64,000 nucleotides of DNA, taken from contig NZ_JAQMYP010000003.1 in NCBI RefSeq assembly GCF_028369295.1, positions 124,001-188,000 of the forward strand, given 5' to 3'. The notes under the pieces are model-generated. The model saw only the letters and a program-made list of their open reading frames with translations, did no database searches and was not told the origin of the DNA. The stretch comes from Streptomyces sp. HD. Its GTDB lineage: Bacteria; Actinomycetota; Actinomycetes; Streptomycetales; Streptomycetaceae. Below are positions 1-8,991 of this stretch, piece by piece. The position numbers and the translations under genes were made by a program. Positions within the stretch are counted from its first letter, which is position 1. Each line of letters begins with the position of its first letter.

Positions 1-1010
1 TGGACGACCTTGCGTTCGCGTTCGCCGAGGGTCGACAGGACCGCCTCCAGGTGTTCCCTGAGCAGCAGGAACGCCGCCGACTCCACCGGCGATGTCGCGT
101 CGCCGTCCTCGATCAGATCGCCGAGGGCGACGTCGTCCTCCTCTCCCACGGGCGCGTGCAGCGAGACTGGTTCCTGGGCCAGGCGCAGCACCTCGCTGAC
201 GCGCTCGGGCAGCAGGTCCAGGTGGGCGGCGACCTCTTCCGGCGTCGGCTCGTAGCCGCGTTCCTGCAGCATGCGGCGCTGGACGCGGACGACCCGGTTG
301 ATCAGCTCGACCACATGGACCGGCACCCGGATGGTGCGGGCCTGGTCGGCGAGGGCGCGGGACATGGCCTGCCGGATCCACCAGGTGGCGTACGTCGAGA
401 ACTTGTAGCCGCGGGCGTAGTCGAACTTCTCGACGGCCCGGATCAGCCCGAGGTTGCCCTCCTGGACCAGGTCGAGCATGGTCAGCCCGCGGCCGACGTA
501 CCGCTTGGCGACCGACACGACGAGCCGCAGGTTCGCCTCGATCAGGCGCCGTTTGGCCATCCGGCCCATGACGACCAGGCGGTCCAGGTCGAGGGCCAAC
601 TGGCTGTCCAGATCGGGGGTGCTGCCCAGCTTCTCCTCGGCGAACAGGCCGGCCTCGACCCGGCGGGCGAGCTCGACCTCCTCGGCCGCGGTGAGCAGGG
701 GGATGCGGCCGATCTCCCGCAGGTACTGGCGGAAGAGGTCCGAGGAGGGGCCGCTGTTGTCGGCGCGGTTGCGGGCCGGCAGCGGCGCCTCGACCGGTTC
801 TGCGGCGTCGGCGGCGTCCAACGCCTCGGCGGGCGGCTCGGCGGGCTCGGGCGAGGCCTCCGGCTCCGGCTCCGTTTCCGTCTCCGTCTCCGTCTCCGGG
901 TGGTGCTCGACACGGCTCTGCGGCGGCACCGCGACGAGAACGTCGGGCTCCGCGTCCGGCTCCGTGGCGTCCGTACTTGCGTCGGTCTGGATAAGGGTCT
1001 GGGTCTGCAC
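1..1010 (-). CDS. hrdA: RNA polymerase sigma factor, HrdA-like group 2 (3' end cut by window edge)
   Basis: Primary-like sigma-70 factor that recruits RNA polymerase to promoters. The first 80 residues are acidic and contain a Thr-Glu repeat. Region 1.2 follows (residues about 88-125, around [15 protein letters not shown]), then regions 2.1-2.4 (about 155-225, with NLRLVVS and [10 protein letters not shown], the core-binding and -10-recognition helices) and region 3. The frame leaves the window in early region 4 at GERERKVV, so the -35-binding helix-turn-helix is not visible. The GTG start is chosen because GGAGG lies 8 nt before it. It sits downstream of dnaG on the same strand, as I recall for hrdA in Streptomyces; the choice among hrdA, hrdC and hrdD rests on that context. 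Sigma identity is sure, the paralogue name less so. Confidence 0.85.
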   Translation of the reverse strand, partial: MQTQTLIQTDASTDATEPDAEPDVLVAVPPQSRVEHHPETETETETEPEPEASPEPAEPPAEALDAADAAEPVEAPLPARNRADNSGPSSDLFRQYLREIGRIPLLTAAEEVELARRVEAGLFAEEKLGSTPDLDSQLALDLDRLVVMGRMAKRRLIEANLRLVVSVAKRYVGRGLTMLDLVQEGNLGLIRAVEKFDYARGYKFSTYATWWIRQAMSRALADQARTIRVPVHVVELINRVVRVQRRMLQERGYEPTPEEVAAHLDLLPERVSEVLRLAQEPVSLHAPVGEEDDVALGDLIEDGDATSPVESAAFLLLREHLEAVLSTLGERERKVV

Positions 1011-1362
1011 GGGGGCGACCTCCAGGATGATCGCTGCCGAGGCGTACGGCAGCGCTGCTTCGAGGGCGGAGTCGGCGGCCTCGCCGCTGTCCGTCCCGTA
1101 CGCGATGAGCGGAACCGCGGGGGTGTGGGACCCGTGGGGAACGGATCGGCCGCGCTCCGAGGACTCAGGCACCGGAACCCAGTGTGGAGTACGACACATC
1201 GCCGCCACGAGGGGCGTGCGGTGACTTTTTGAGTCCGGTCCGTGACCGGTCGGTTACTCAGATCGTTTGGCCGTCGGACTCACGTACGAGGACCCGGATG
1301 TCCGATGACCACCGGTGACCACCAGTGACTTTCGGTGACGCGGCTGGAGCGCGGCAAGGCGC
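1011..1362. other. Gene-free spacer between dnaG and the sigma factor gene
   Basis: No credible coding sequence here. The side next to dnaG carries four 10-bp-phased TGAC repeats, listed separately. The rest is probably the promoter and leader of the sigma factor gene. I see no convincing -35/-10 pair and no terminator hairpin after dnaG. Confidence 0.5.
1305..1339. repeat. Four direct repeats of RTGAC at exact 10-bp spacing
   Basis: On the plus strand ATGAC, GTGAC, GTGAC and GTGAC begin at 1305, 1315, 1325 and 1335. On the transcribed minus strand this reads as GTCAC boxes, one per helical turn. The array lies just after the dnaG stop codon and about 300 bp before the sigma factor start. 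A multimeric activator or repressor site is the simplest reading; chance duplication is possible. Confidence 0.55.
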
Positions 1363-3279
1363 TCACAAAGCCGCGGCTCCCCGCTCCCGCAACGCCTGGT
1401 CGTACTGCTGCAGAACCCACAGTTCGTTCTGAACGGCGGCCAGTTGGGCCGGGTCGCCGCCCGCGCCGAGGCGGGTGAGCTGGCTCTGGACGTCACGGAT
1501 GCGGCGCTCCACGGCGCGGCGGCGGACGGTGACGAGTTGCTCGCCGGCGTAGTTCTCGTCGACCGTTCTGCGCATGATCGCCTCGACCGCCAGCTCCGTG
1601 ACCATCGCGCGGACCTGGTCGTCGGGGGCCGCGTCACGGACGCGGACCAGGTACTCCTGCGGATCCTGGATGCCGTACTCCGCGCCGGACGCGTCCATGA
1701 TCGCCTGGCGTACGGCGGCGTAGGGCGCGGCGGTGAACTCGTCGACGCCGTACGCGTCGAACGCCGGGGAGACCAACTCGGGGCGCTGGAGGGCGAGTTT
1801 GAGCAGTTCGCGTTCGGTGGCGTAGACGGGGTTGCGCAGGGTCAGGGCCGGGCCGGAGGTGCGGGGGCCGGCGGCGGCGTCGTACTGCTGCTGCGGGTTG
1901 CGGGATCCCGGGCCGGACGCCGGCGCCTGTCCCCTGCCGCCCCGGTCCCGTGCCCAACGCGCCAGCTGCGCCACCCGCTTCACCACGAACTGCGTGTCGA
2001 GGATGCCGAGCATGCCCGCGAGCTGGACGGCCACCTCGTGCTGGGCGCCGCTGTTCTTGATGCGGGCGACGATCGGCGCCGCCTCGTCCAGCGCCGCCGC
2101 GCGGCCCGCCGGGGTGTCGAGGTCGTAGCGCAGGACGATCTGGCGCAGCGCGAACTCGAAGAGCGGGGTGCGCGGTTCGGCCAGGTCGGCGACCGCCTCG
2201 TCGCCCTTGGCCAGGCGCAGCTCGCAGGGGTCCATGCCGTCGGGCGCGATCGCGATGTACGTCTCGGCCGCGAACTTCTGGTCGTCCTCGAAGGCGCGCA
2301 GGGCAGCCTTCTGGCCGGCCGCGTCGCCGTCGAAGGTGAAGATGACCCGTGCGCTGCCGTTGTCCATCAGCAGCCGGCGGAGGATCTTGATGTGGTCGCC
2401 GCCGAAGGCCGTGCCGCAGGTCGCGATGGCTGTGGTGACGCCGGCGAGGTGGCAGGCCATGACGTCCGTGTAGCCCTCGACGACGACCGCGCGGCTGGCC
2501 TTGGCGATGTCCTTCTTCGCGAGGTCGATGCCGTACAGGACCTGGGACTTCTTGTAGATCGCCGTGTCGGGGGTGTTGAGGTACTTCGGGCCGCTGTCCG
2601 CCTCGTAGAGCTTGCGCGCGCCGAAGCCGACCACCTCTCCGCCGATGTCGCGGATCGGCCACATCAGACGGCCCCGGAAGCGGTCGATCGGGCCGCGGCG
2701 GCCCTCCTGCGACAGCCCGGAGAGGAGCAGTTCCTTGTCGGTGAAGCCCTTGCCGCGGAGGTAACGGGTGAGGTGGTCCCAGCCCTGGGGGCTGTAGCCG
2801 ACGCCGAAGTGGACCGCGGCGGCCTGGTCGAAGCCGCGCTCGGCGAGGAAGACCCGGCCGGTGTCGGCCTCGGCGCTGGTGGCGAGCTGCTCCGCGTACC
2901 AGTCGGCGGCGATCTTGTGGGCCTCGACCAGGCGGATGCGTTCGCCGCGCTGGTGGGAGGGGTTGTAGCCGCCCTCCTCGTAGCGCAGGGTGATGCCGGC
3001 CTGGGCGGCGAGCCGCTCGACCGCCTCGGAGAAGGAGAGGTGGTCGACCTTCATCACGAACGTGATGGTGTCGCCGCCCTCCTGGCAGCCGAAGCAGTGG
3101 AAGAGTCCCTTGCTCGGGCTGACCTGGAAGGACGGCGACTTCTCGTCGTGGAAGGGGCACAGCCCCTTGAGGTTCCCGCCGCCCGCGCTGCGCAGCTGGA
3201 GGTACTCGGACACCACGGCGTCGATCGGGACTGCGTCCCGGACCGCCTTCACGTCCTCGTCGTTGATCCGTCCTGCCAC
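1363..3279 (-). CDS. dnaG: DNA primase DnaG
   Basis: Synthesises RNA primers on the lagging strand at the replication fork, together with the DnaB helicase. At 638 residues it has full family length. The N-terminal CHC2 zinc-binding domain shows Cys41, His44, Cys62 and Cys65. The RNA polymerase core has the TOPRIM glutamate in VVVEGYTDVM (about residue 265) and the acidic FTFDGDAAG motif (about 316). After a Gly/Pro-rich linker near 450 the C-terminal region is the DnaB-binding part. The start is GTG. The gene is part of a minus-strand run with the dGTPase-like gene, the flavoprotein and the sigma factor; the dnaG and sigma factor neighbourhood recalls the macromolecular-synthesis operon of other bacteria. 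Identification is secure. Confidence 0.98.
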   Translation of the reverse strand: MAGRINDEDVKAVRDAVPIDAVVSEYLQLRSAGGGNLKGLCPFHDEKSPSFQVSPSKGLFHCFGCQEGGDTITFVMKVDHLSFSEAVERLAAQAGITLRYEEGGYNPSHQRGERIRLVEAHKIAADWYAEQLATSAEADTGRVFLAERGFDQAAAVHFGVGYSPQGWDHLTRYLRGKGFTDKELLLSGLSQEGRRGPIDRFRGRLMWPIRDIGGEVVGFGARKLYEADSGPKYLNTPDTAIYKKSQVLYGIDLAKKDIAKASRAVVVEGYTDVMACHLAGVTTAIATCGTAFGGDHIKILRRLLMDNGSARVIFTFDGDAAGQKAALRAFEDDQKFAAETYIAIAPDGMDPCELRLAKGDEAVADLAEPRTPLFEFALRQIVLRYDLDTPAGRAAALDEAAPIVARIKNSGAQHEVAVQLAGMLGILDTQFVVKRVAQLARWARDRGGRGQAPASGPGSRNPQQQYDAAAGPRTSGPALTLRNPVYATERELLKLALQRPELVSPAFDAYGVDEFTAAPYAAVRQAIMDASGAEYGIQDPQEYLVRVRDAAPDDQVRAMVTELAVEAIMRRTVDENYAGEQLVTVRRRAVERRIRDVQSQLTRLGAGGDPAQLAAVQNELWVLQQYDQALRERGAAAL

Positions 3280-3327
3280 GCGTGAATTCTACGGTGGCGG
3301 ACCGACATCTCTGGGCGAGCTGCGACG

Positions 3328-3360
3328 CCCCAGGGGCGCGGGGAACTGCGCGACCAGCCA
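3328..3360 (+). repeat. Dispersed Streptomyces intergenic repeat, copy A1
   Basis: A GCCCC-A-GGGGC hairpin runs into GCGGGGAACTGCGCGACCAG. The same unit is found inverted at 6241-6269, and longer relatives at 14651-14710 and 52813-52870. It lies in the 123-bp gap between the flavoprotein and dnaG genes. Motifs like this are common between Streptomyces genes; no function is assigned. Confidence 0.7.
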
Positions 3361-3402
3361 CCCGCGACCCGCACCCGCGAGACGACGGAACCCGGCAGAC
3401 GC

Positions 3403-4668
3403 CTAGGCGATCAGGCTTTCAAGGGCGACGTGCGGGTCCGCCAGGGCCTGGGTGTCCACCTGTGCCTTCGAGCGGATCAGCTGCTGGATGGGTTCTGTGA
3501 CGTCCCACACGTTCACGTTCATCCCGGCCAACACCCGGCCGTCCTTCACCCAGAAGGCGACGAACTCCCGCTTCCCGGCGTCCCCGCGAATCACCACTTC
3601 GTCGTACGTCCCCGGCGGCGCCCACCCGCTGTACTCCATCCCCAAGTCGTACTGGTCGGAGAAGAAGTAGGGCACCCGGTCGTAGGTGACGTCCTGTCCG
3701 AGCATCGCCCGGGCCGCCGCCGGGCCGCCGTTGAGCGCGTTGGCCCAGTGCTCGACGCGGATCCGGGTGTCGAAGAGGGCGTGCGGGAAGGACGCGACGT
3801 CGCCGGCCGCGTAGATGTCGGGGTCGGAGGTGCGCAGCCGCTCGTCGACCACGACGCCGCGGCCGTGGGCACGGTCGGCGATCTCAAGGCCCGCCGCCTC
3901 CGCGAGAGCGACCCGCGGGGCCGCGCCGATCGCCGCCAGGACGTCGTGCGCGGGGTGCTCCTCGCCGTCGTCGGTGCGGGCGGCCAGCACCATGCCGTCC
4001 TGGCCGACGATCTCCGTCAGCCGCCGGCCGAAGTGGAAGCGCACCCCGTGGTCGCGGTGCAGCTCCCCGAAGAGCCCGCCCAGCTCCGGGCCCAGCACGC
4101 CGTGCAGCGGGGTCGGCTCCGGCTCGATGACGGTGACCTCCGCGCCGTACTCCCGGGCCGCCGCCGCGACCTCCAGGCCGATCCAGCCGGCGCCGGCGAT
4201 CACGATGTGCCCGTTGTCCCGGCCGAGCGAGGCGAGGACGCCCTTGAGGCGCTCGGCGTGCGCGAGGCGGCGCAGATGGTGGACGCCGGCCAGGTCCGTG
4301 CCGGGGATGTCCAGGCGGCGCGGTTCTGCGCCGGTGGCCAGCAGGAGCTTGTCGTAGTGGACGACGGTGCCGTCCTCGCCGAACCGCACCGTCTTCGCCG
4401 CGCGGTCGATCGCGTCGACGGTCTGGCCGAGGTGCAGCTCGATGTCGTTGCGCGCGTACCAGGCGGGCTCGTGCACGAAGACGCTGTCGCGCTCCTCCTT
4501 GCCGAGGAGGTAGCCCTTGGAGAGGGGCGGCCGCTCGTACGGGTGGTCGCGCTCGTCGCAGATCAGTATCACCCGCCCGGTGAAGCCCTCCGCGCGGAGC
4601 GTCTCGGCCGCCTTCGCGCCGGCGAGTCCTCCTCCGACGATGACGAATGTCTGATCCGCGTCGACCAC
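3403..4668 (-). CDS. NAD(P)/FAD-dependent oxidoreductase, ferredoxin-reductase type
   Basis: A 421-residue flavoprotein of the class that moves electrons from NAD(P)H to a ferredoxin or rubredoxin. The N-terminal FAD fold shows VIVGGGLAGAKAA (residues 9-21). The NAD fold has IAGAGWIGLEVAAAA near 155-170. The second FAD motif is TSDPDIYAAGDVA near 280. The C-terminal domain resembles that of CamA/ThcD-type ferredoxin reductases. GTG is taken as start because AGGAGG sits 7 nt upstream. It lacks the disulfide pair of dihydrolipoamide dehydrogenases and any iron-sulfur motif. The electron acceptor is unknown; no ferredoxin or P450 gene is adjacent. Family is clear, physiological role open. Confidence 0.88.
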   Translation of the reverse strand: MVDADQTFVIVGGGLAGAKAAETLRAEGFTGRVILICDERDHPYERPPLSKGYLLGKEERDSVFVHEPAWYARNDIELHLGQTVDAIDRAAKTVRFGEDGTVVHYDKLLLATGAEPRRLDIPGTDLAGVHHLRRLAHAERLKGVLASLGRDNGHIVIAGAGWIGLEVAAAAREYGAEVTVIEPEPTPLHGVLGPELGGLFGELHRDHGVRFHFGRRLTEIVGQDGMVLAARTDDGEEHPAHDVLAAIGAAPRVALAEAAGLEIADRAHGRGVVVDERLRTSDPDIYAAGDVASFPHALFDTRIRVEHWANALNGGPAAARAMLGQDVTYDRVPYFFSDQYDLGMEYSGWAPPGTYDEVVIRGDAGKREFVAFWVKDGRVLAGMNVNVWDVTEPIQQLIRSKAQVDTQALADPHVALESLIA

Positions 4669-4689
4669 TTGATGCCTCCTACGGGGGGT

Positions 4690-4708
4690 CTGGGGGGTGT
4701 CCCCCCAG
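4690..4708. repeat. G/C hairpin repeat upstream of the flavoprotein gene
   Basis: CTGGGGGG-TGT-CCCCCCAG, an 8-bp stem with a 3-nt loop. It is followed on the plus strand by an AA..CACAGC tail. A diverged copy with the same tail lies inside a coding region at 25433-25450. Here it occupies the 5' untranslated region or promoter of the minus-strand flavoprotein gene and could also end transcription coming from the dGTPase-like gene. Confidence 0.6.
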
Positions 4709-4898
4709 AAAACACAGCGGGTGCCGCCACATGCGAGCGTCCCGCACGCAGCGTGATGCGGGAAGAGGGGGTGACCCGATCAGGCCACGCAGGGTCACTT
4801 TCGGGTATCCGTTCGCCTCCTGCGTCTCATCTGTCCCGAGCGGGTGTACGCACCGTCCCGACGCGCCGTCCCGCGCGCCATCACTCGGGCGCGTGCGC

Positions 4899-6152
4899 TC
4901 AGCCCCGTTGGGTGAGCCGCGCGTGCAGGGAGCGGGCGGAGGCGTCCGTCAGGGAGGCGATCTGGTCGACGATCACCCGCTTGCGGGCACGGTCGTCGCC
5001 GGCCGCGTCGAACAGGGCACGGAACTGCGGGTCCAGCCCGTCGGGGGCGCGGGCGGTGAGCGCCTCGGCCAGTTCGGCGACCACGATCCGCTGGTCGGCA
5101 CGGAGCCGCTCCTGCTCGGCGCGCTGCATGACGTACCGGTCGGCGACCGCCTTGAGGACCGCGCACTCCAGGCGGGTCTCGCGCGGTACGACGAGTTCGG
5201 CGCCGTAGCGGGTGAGCCGGCCGTCGCCGTACGCCGCGCGTGTGGCGGCCTCGGCGGCCAGGCAGAAGCGGCCGATGAGCTGGCTGGTGGCGTCCTTGAG
5301 GCGGGCCTGTGCCACGGCCGAGCCGTCGTAGCCGTGCGGCCACCAGGGTTCCTCCTGGAGGCGGTCGAGCGCGGCGGCCAGTTCCGCCGGATCGGTGTCC
5401 TCGGGGACGTACCGTCCGACGGCGACCGCGAAGACGGCCGCGCGCTCGGGTTCGGCGTGCAGGCAGTTGGGGTCGATGTGGCCGGCGTGCAGACCGTCCT
5501 CGACGTCGTGCACCGAGTACGCCACGTCGTCGGACCAGTCCATGACCTGGGCCTCGAAGGTGGTGCGGGTGCCGGGGGCGTCCTTGCGGACCCAGTCGAA
5601 GACGGGGCGGTCGTCCTCGTAGACGCCGAACTTCGGGGACTTCGGGTCGGTGGGGTGGGCGCCTCGGGGCCAGGGGTACTTGGTGGCGGCGTCGAGGGTG
5701 GCACGGGTGAGGTTGAGGCCGACGGAGCCTTCCGGGGTGAACCGTTTGGGTTCGATGCGGGTGAGGAGTCGCAGGGACTGTGCGTTGCCCTCGAAGCCGC
5801 CGCAGTCCTCGGCGAATTCGTTGAGGGCGACTTCGCCGTTGTGGCCGAACGGGGGGTGGCCGAGGTCGTGGGAGAGGCAGGCGGCTTCCACGAGGTCGGG
5901 GTCGCAGCCGAGGGCTGCGCCGAGTTCCCGGCCGACCTGGGCGCACTCCAGGGAGTGGGTGAGGCGGGTTCGGGGGCTCGGGTCCCAGGCGTTGCTGTGG
6001 GTTCCCGGTGTCACGACCTGGGTTTTGCCGGCGAGCCTTCTGAGCGCGGCGGAATGCAGGATTCGGGCGCGGTCTCGTTGGAAGGCGGTCCGGCCGGGGC
6101 GCTTGTCCGGTTCGGGGGCCCAGCGTTCGAGTGACGGCAGGTCGTACGGCAT
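4899..6152 (-). CDS. dgt: Deoxyguanosinetriphosphate triphosphohydrolase-like HD protein
   Basis: A 417-residue metal-dependent phosphohydrolase of the HD superfamily. Relatives cleave dGTP to deoxyguanosine and triphosphate and so control dNTP pools. Metal-binding residues are seen as His66 in RLTHSLE and His95-Asp96 in [15 protein letters not shown], with a later Asp in [13 protein letters not shown] near 205. The N-terminal arginine-rich segment (about 20-45, [20 protein letters not shown]) is typical of the bacterial dGTPase-like family. No strong ribosome-binding site precedes the ATG. It is upstream of the flavoprotein and dnaG on the same strand, and placement near dnaG fits a nucleotide-pool role. 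True nucleotide specificity cannot be read from sequence. Confidence 0.92.
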   Translation of the reverse strand: MPYDLPSLERWAPEPDKRPGRTAFQRDRARILHSAALRRLAGKTQVVTPGTHSNAWDPSPRTRLTHSLECAQVGRELGAALGCDPDLVEAACLSHDLGHPPFGHNGEVALNEFAEDCGGFEGNAQSLRLLTRIEPKRFTPEGSVGLNLTRATLDAATKYPWPRGAHPTDPKSPKFGVYEDDRPVFDWVRKDAPGTRTTFEAQVMDWSDDVAYSVHDVEDGLHAGHIDPNCLHAEPERAAVFAVAVGRYVPEDTDPAELAAALDRLQEEPWWPHGYDGSAVAQARLKDATSQLIGRFCLAAEAATRAAYGDGRLTRYGAELVVPRETRLECAVLKAVADRYVMQRAEQERLRADQRIVVAELAEALTARAPDGLDPQFRALFDAAGDDRARKRVIVDQIASLTDASARSLHARLTQRG

Positions 6153-6240
6153 GACTCGACAGTACGGGCAGGTAGTGACAAACGGAGCGCGCCTTTGCGT
6201 CTGCCGGGTTCTGTCGTGTTGCGGGTGCGGGTTGTGTGTG

Positions 6241-6269
6241 GTTGATCGCGCAGTTCCCCGCGCCCCTGA
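6241..6269 (-). repeat. Dispersed Streptomyces intergenic repeat, copy A2
   Basis: Inverted copy of the unit at 3328-3360. Read on the minus strand it is AGGGGCGCGGGG then AACTGCGCGATCAACC. It lies between the chelatase stop codon and the dGTPase-like gene, again in a short intergenic gap. Confidence 0.65.
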
Positions 6270-6291
6270 GCGCGCGTCCCTGCCCGGCGTT

Positions 6292-7179
6292 TCAAGCCGA
6301 CGCCAATTCCTGTGTCGTCATGACCGGCGTTGTGACCATCCGGTCGTAGCGGTGCAGCAGCAGCCTCGCCATCGCCGGGTGCGTGCCCAGCGGGGCCGAC
6401 GCCATCCATGGAGCCGCCTCCGCGGACTCCGTCGCGAAGCGGCCGGGGGCCGTGAAGTAGGAGGCCACGGCCACCCTGGTGCGGCCCCGGGCCGCCAGTG
6501 CGGCCAGCGCGTCCGGCACCGTGGGGGCCGCCGTCGTCGCGTAGGCCGGGACGACCGGGACGCCCAGGCGGTTGGCGAGGAGGTGGGCGGTGCGGGCGGT
6601 GTCGACCTTCGACTCGGGGTCGCGGGAGCCCGCCGCGGCGAGGACCACCGCGCTCTCGCGGCGTGTCGGCTCGTCCATGCGGGTGCGCCAGCCCGCCTCC
6701 ACGAGGCGGGAGTAGAGGGCCTCCACCAGCAGGGGGTGCGGGCCGAGGGCGCCGGCCACGCGTGCGCGTACCTGCGACTCGGCGGCCATCTCGGGGATGT
6801 CCCGCTTGATGTGGTAACCGCGGCTGAGCAGGAGGGGGACGAGGACCGCCTCGCGGTCGCCGAGGGCGGCGAGGGTGTCGGGGAGCAGGGGCTCGTTGAG
6901 CTCGATGTGGCCGAGGTGGACCGGCAGGGTGGGGCGCAGCTCGCGGACCTTGTCGAGGAGCGCGCTCACGGTGCTCAGGGCGCGCGGATCGCGGCTGCCG
7001 TGGGCCACGACGACGAGCGCGGGCGGTTCAGGACGCCGCCGGCCGTCGAGCGCGACGAGGCTGAGCTGGCTGGCTAGCTGGCTGCTGATCCGGTTCATGA
7101 TGTGCGCCGTACTGTCGAGGTGGGCCCCCGGGCCGGGGAGGGTCGTGGACTCGTCGTGAAGCGGGTTCGACGCCGTCAT
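6292..7179 (-). CDS. Sirohydrochlorin chelatase (CbiX family)
   Basis: Inserts ferrous iron (or cobalt) into sirohydrochlorin, giving siroheme for nitrite and sulfite reductases. The 295-residue protein is a tandem of two CbiX-type repeats. The first carries [12 protein letters not shown] with the metal-binding His60; the second carries [13 protein letters not shown], where the histidine is lost, as expected for a long form with one active half. A second histidine lies in HIELNEPLL near 95. The first 50 residues are not conserved and the real start may be the ATG at MNRISS, residue 28. Siroheme is the cofactor of NirB encoded at 26352, so this gene belongs functionally to the nitrate-assimilation set, although it could equally serve sulfite reductase. 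Confidence 0.9.
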   Translation of the reverse strand: MTASNPLHDESTTLPGPGAHLDSTAHIMNRISSQLASQLSLVALDGRRRPEPPALVVVAHGSRDPRALSTVSALLDKVRELRPTLPVHLGHIELNEPLLPDTLAALGDREAVLVPLLLSRGYHIKRDIPEMAAESQVRARVAGALGPHPLLVEALYSRLVEAGWRTRMDEPTRRESAVVLAAAGSRDPESKVDTARTAHLLANRLGVPVVPAYATTAAPTVPDALAALAARGRTRVAVASYFTAPGRFATESAEAAPWMASAPLGTHPAMARLLLHRYDRMVTTPVMTTQELASA

Positions 7180-7403
7180 GAACCGATGGTGGCGGCGGCA
7201 CGTTGCCGCCCCGTTTCACAGGAATAACGGGTTCTTACGCCGGGTTCACGCAAGGGTGCCAGGGCTGTGTGAGGCGGTGTGACCTGCGGCTTCGAGGAAT
7301 GGAGTGAAGCTGGTCACGTTGCGTACGGTGAACCGTCGAGGGCGACAGGACGTCCCTGAGTGTCGAGGGCGGGCCGTGAGCCGCCCCGGGGAGGGACCGT
7401 CCG

Positions 7404-8090
7404 ATGAGTCTGCCGAAGCCGCGCCGACCAAGACTGCCGCGCACCCGTACCGGGCAGCGGCGGCTGGTGCAGGCCGTGATGGCCGGGTGCGTGCTGGCGC
7501 TGCTGCCGGCCACCTGGATGTACGTCGTGACCGGTGACCGGCTGCGCACCACGGCCGATGCGCCGCGCACCGACGTCGCCGTCGTCTTCGGTGCCGGGCT
7601 GTGGGACGGCGAGCCGTCGCCGTACCTCGCCCACCGGCTCGACGCGGCGGCCGAGCTGTACCGCGCGGGGCGGATCGAGGTCGTCCTCGTCACCGGTGAC
7701 AACAGCCGGGAGGACTACGACGAGCCCGACGCGATGCGCGCGTATCTGACCCGGCACGGCGTGCCCGACTCGCGGATCGTGAGTGACTACGCCGGTTTCG
7801 ACACCTGGGACTCCTGTGTCCGGGCCAAGGAGATCTTCGGGGTCGACAAGGCGGTGCTGATCAGCCAGGGCTTCCACATCCGGCGGGCGGTCGCGCTGTG
7901 TCAGGAGGCGGGGGTGGCGTCGTACGGCGTCGGGGTCGACGCCAAGCACGACGTGACCTGGTACTACGGCGGTACGCGGGAGCTCTTCGCGGCCGGCAAG
8001 GCTGCCCTGGACGCCGTGTTCGAGCCGGACCCGCGGTTCCTCGGGCCGAAGGAGCCGGGGGTGGCGAACGCGTTGGCGGCGGGGCGATAG
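7404..8090 (+). CDS. SanA/YdcF-type (DUF218, ElyC family) membrane-anchored protein
   Basis: A 228-residue protein with a basic N-terminus (about 1-22) and one membrane segment (about 25-43, VMAGCVLALLPATWMYVV). A DUF218 domain facing outward follows: DVAVVFGAGLWDGEPSPYLAHRLDAA near 58-83, VLVTGDNSRE near 94, and the conserved VLISQGFHIRRAV near 153-165. Family members such as SanA affect envelope permeability and vancomycin resistance; the reaction is not established. It is divergent from the chelatase gene across a 224-bp gap and convergent with the enoyl-CoA hydratase gene, with a strong hairpin between. Family is clear, function only by analogy. Confidence 0.85.
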   Translation: MSLPKPRRPRLPRTRTGQRRLVQAVMAGCVLALLPATWMYVVTGDRLRTTADAPRTDVAVVFGAGLWDGEPSPYLAHRLDAAAELYRAGRIEVVLVTGDNSREDYDEPDAMRAYLTRHGVPDSRIVSDYAGFDTWDSCVRAKEIFGVDKAVLISQGFHIRRAVALCQEAGVASYGVGVDAKHDVTWYYGGTRELFAAGKAALDAVFEPDPRFLGPKEPGVANALAAGR

Positions 8091-8130
8091 CGGCGCCCGG
8101 GGCGGCCTCCTGTGGCCAGGGACCGCCCCC

Positions 8131-8172
8131 GGACGGGCGGGAGCGGGGCCCTCGCCCTGCTCCCGCCCGTCC
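8131..8172. terminator. Bidirectional hairpin terminator between convergent genes
   Basis: A perfect 14-bp inverted repeat, GGACGGGCGGGAGC and its complement, separated by 14 nt. It lies between the SanA-like gene and the convergent enoyl-CoA hydratase gene. There is no T tract, as is usual in Streptomyces terminators. Confidence 0.8.
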
Positions 8173-8198
8173 GCGCTCGGGACCCCGGAGAGGGTGCC

Positions 8199-8966
8199 TC
8201 AGCGTCCGGTGAAGCGCGGCCGGCGTTTGTCCAGGAACGCCGTCATCCCCTCCTTCTGGTCGTCGGTCGCGAACAGGGCGTGGAACACCCGGCGTTCGAA
8301 GAGGATGCCGTCGCGGAGCCCGGTTTCCAGGGCCCGGTCGACGCACTCGCGGGCCGCCGTGACCGCCGCACGGCCGTACGAGGCGATCGTCGCCGCCGCC
8401 TCCAGGGCCTCCGGCAGGACCCGGTCGTCCGGGACCACCCGGGAGACAAGACCGCAGCTTCCGGCCTCCCGTGCGTCCATGGTGCGGCCGGTGAGCACCA
8501 GGTCCATCGCCTTCGCCCGGCCGACCAGCCGGGTCAGGCGCTGGGTGCCGCCGATGCCCGGGATCACCCCCAGCTTGATCTCCGGCTGGCCGAAGACCGC
8601 CGACTCCCCCGCGATGACCAGGTCGCACATCATCGCCAGCTCACAACCACCGCCCAGCGCAAAGCCGTTGACGGCCGCGATCTTCGGGGTGCGGAACGAC
8701 GCGAACTCCTCCCAGGCTCCGAAGTAGTCCTCCGCCGCCATCTCCGCGGCCGTCTTCCCGGCCATCTCCTTGATGTCGGCGCCCGCCGCGAACACCCGTT
8801 CCGAGCCGGTGACGACGAAGCAGCCCACCTCGGGGTCGGCGTCCAACGGGCGCAGGGCGTCCAGGAGTTCGGCCAGCAGGTCGCCGCTCAGCGCGTTGAG
8901 CACATGCGGGCGGTGCAGGCGTACGGTCACCACGGCGCCGTCGCGCTCGATCTTCAGGTTGTCCAT
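8199..8966 (-). CDS. Enoyl-CoA hydratase/isomerase family protein
   Basis: A crotonase-fold enzyme of 255 residues. The two catalytic glutamates of true hydratases are present: Glu109 in GGGCELAMMCD and Glu129 in PEIKLGVIPGIGG. The oxyanion-hole segment is VFAAGADIKEM near 58-68. GGAGG stands 5 nt before the ATG. The gene starts 25 nt after the stop of the membrane flavoprotein gene on the same strand, so it is the third gene of an operon with the adenylation enzyme. The hydratase may therefore act on a product of those two rather than in general fatty-acid oxidation; that is inference. A housekeeping beta-oxidation role is the alternative. Confidence 0.92.
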   Translation of the reverse strand: MDNLKIERDGAVVTVRLHRPHVLNALSGDLLAELLDALRPLDADPEVGCFVVTGSERVFAAGADIKEMAGKTAAEMAAEDYFGAWEEFASFRTPKIAAVNGFALGGGCELAMMCDLVIAGESAVFGQPEIKLGVIPGIGGTQRLTRLVGRAKAMDLVLTGRTMDAREAGSCGLVSRVVPDDRVLPEALEAAATIASYGRAAVTAARECVDRALETGLRDGILFERRVFHALFATDDQKEGMTAFLDKRRPRFTGR

Positions 8967-8991
8967 GAGTGCCTCCAGGTTCCTCGGGGGT

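Noticed and set aside
1444-3285. Open frame of 613 codons on the plus strand opposite dnaG
   Set aside because: It mirrors dnaG codon structure; the translation is low-complexity Arg/Val/Ala/Asp without motifs. GC-rich genes routinely leave the opposite frame open.
7180-7403. GlnR or Zur site in the chelatase/SanA divergent promoter
   Set aside because: Only isolated GTTCAC/GTTCTT-like half-sites, without the 11-bp period or 15-bp palindrome needed.
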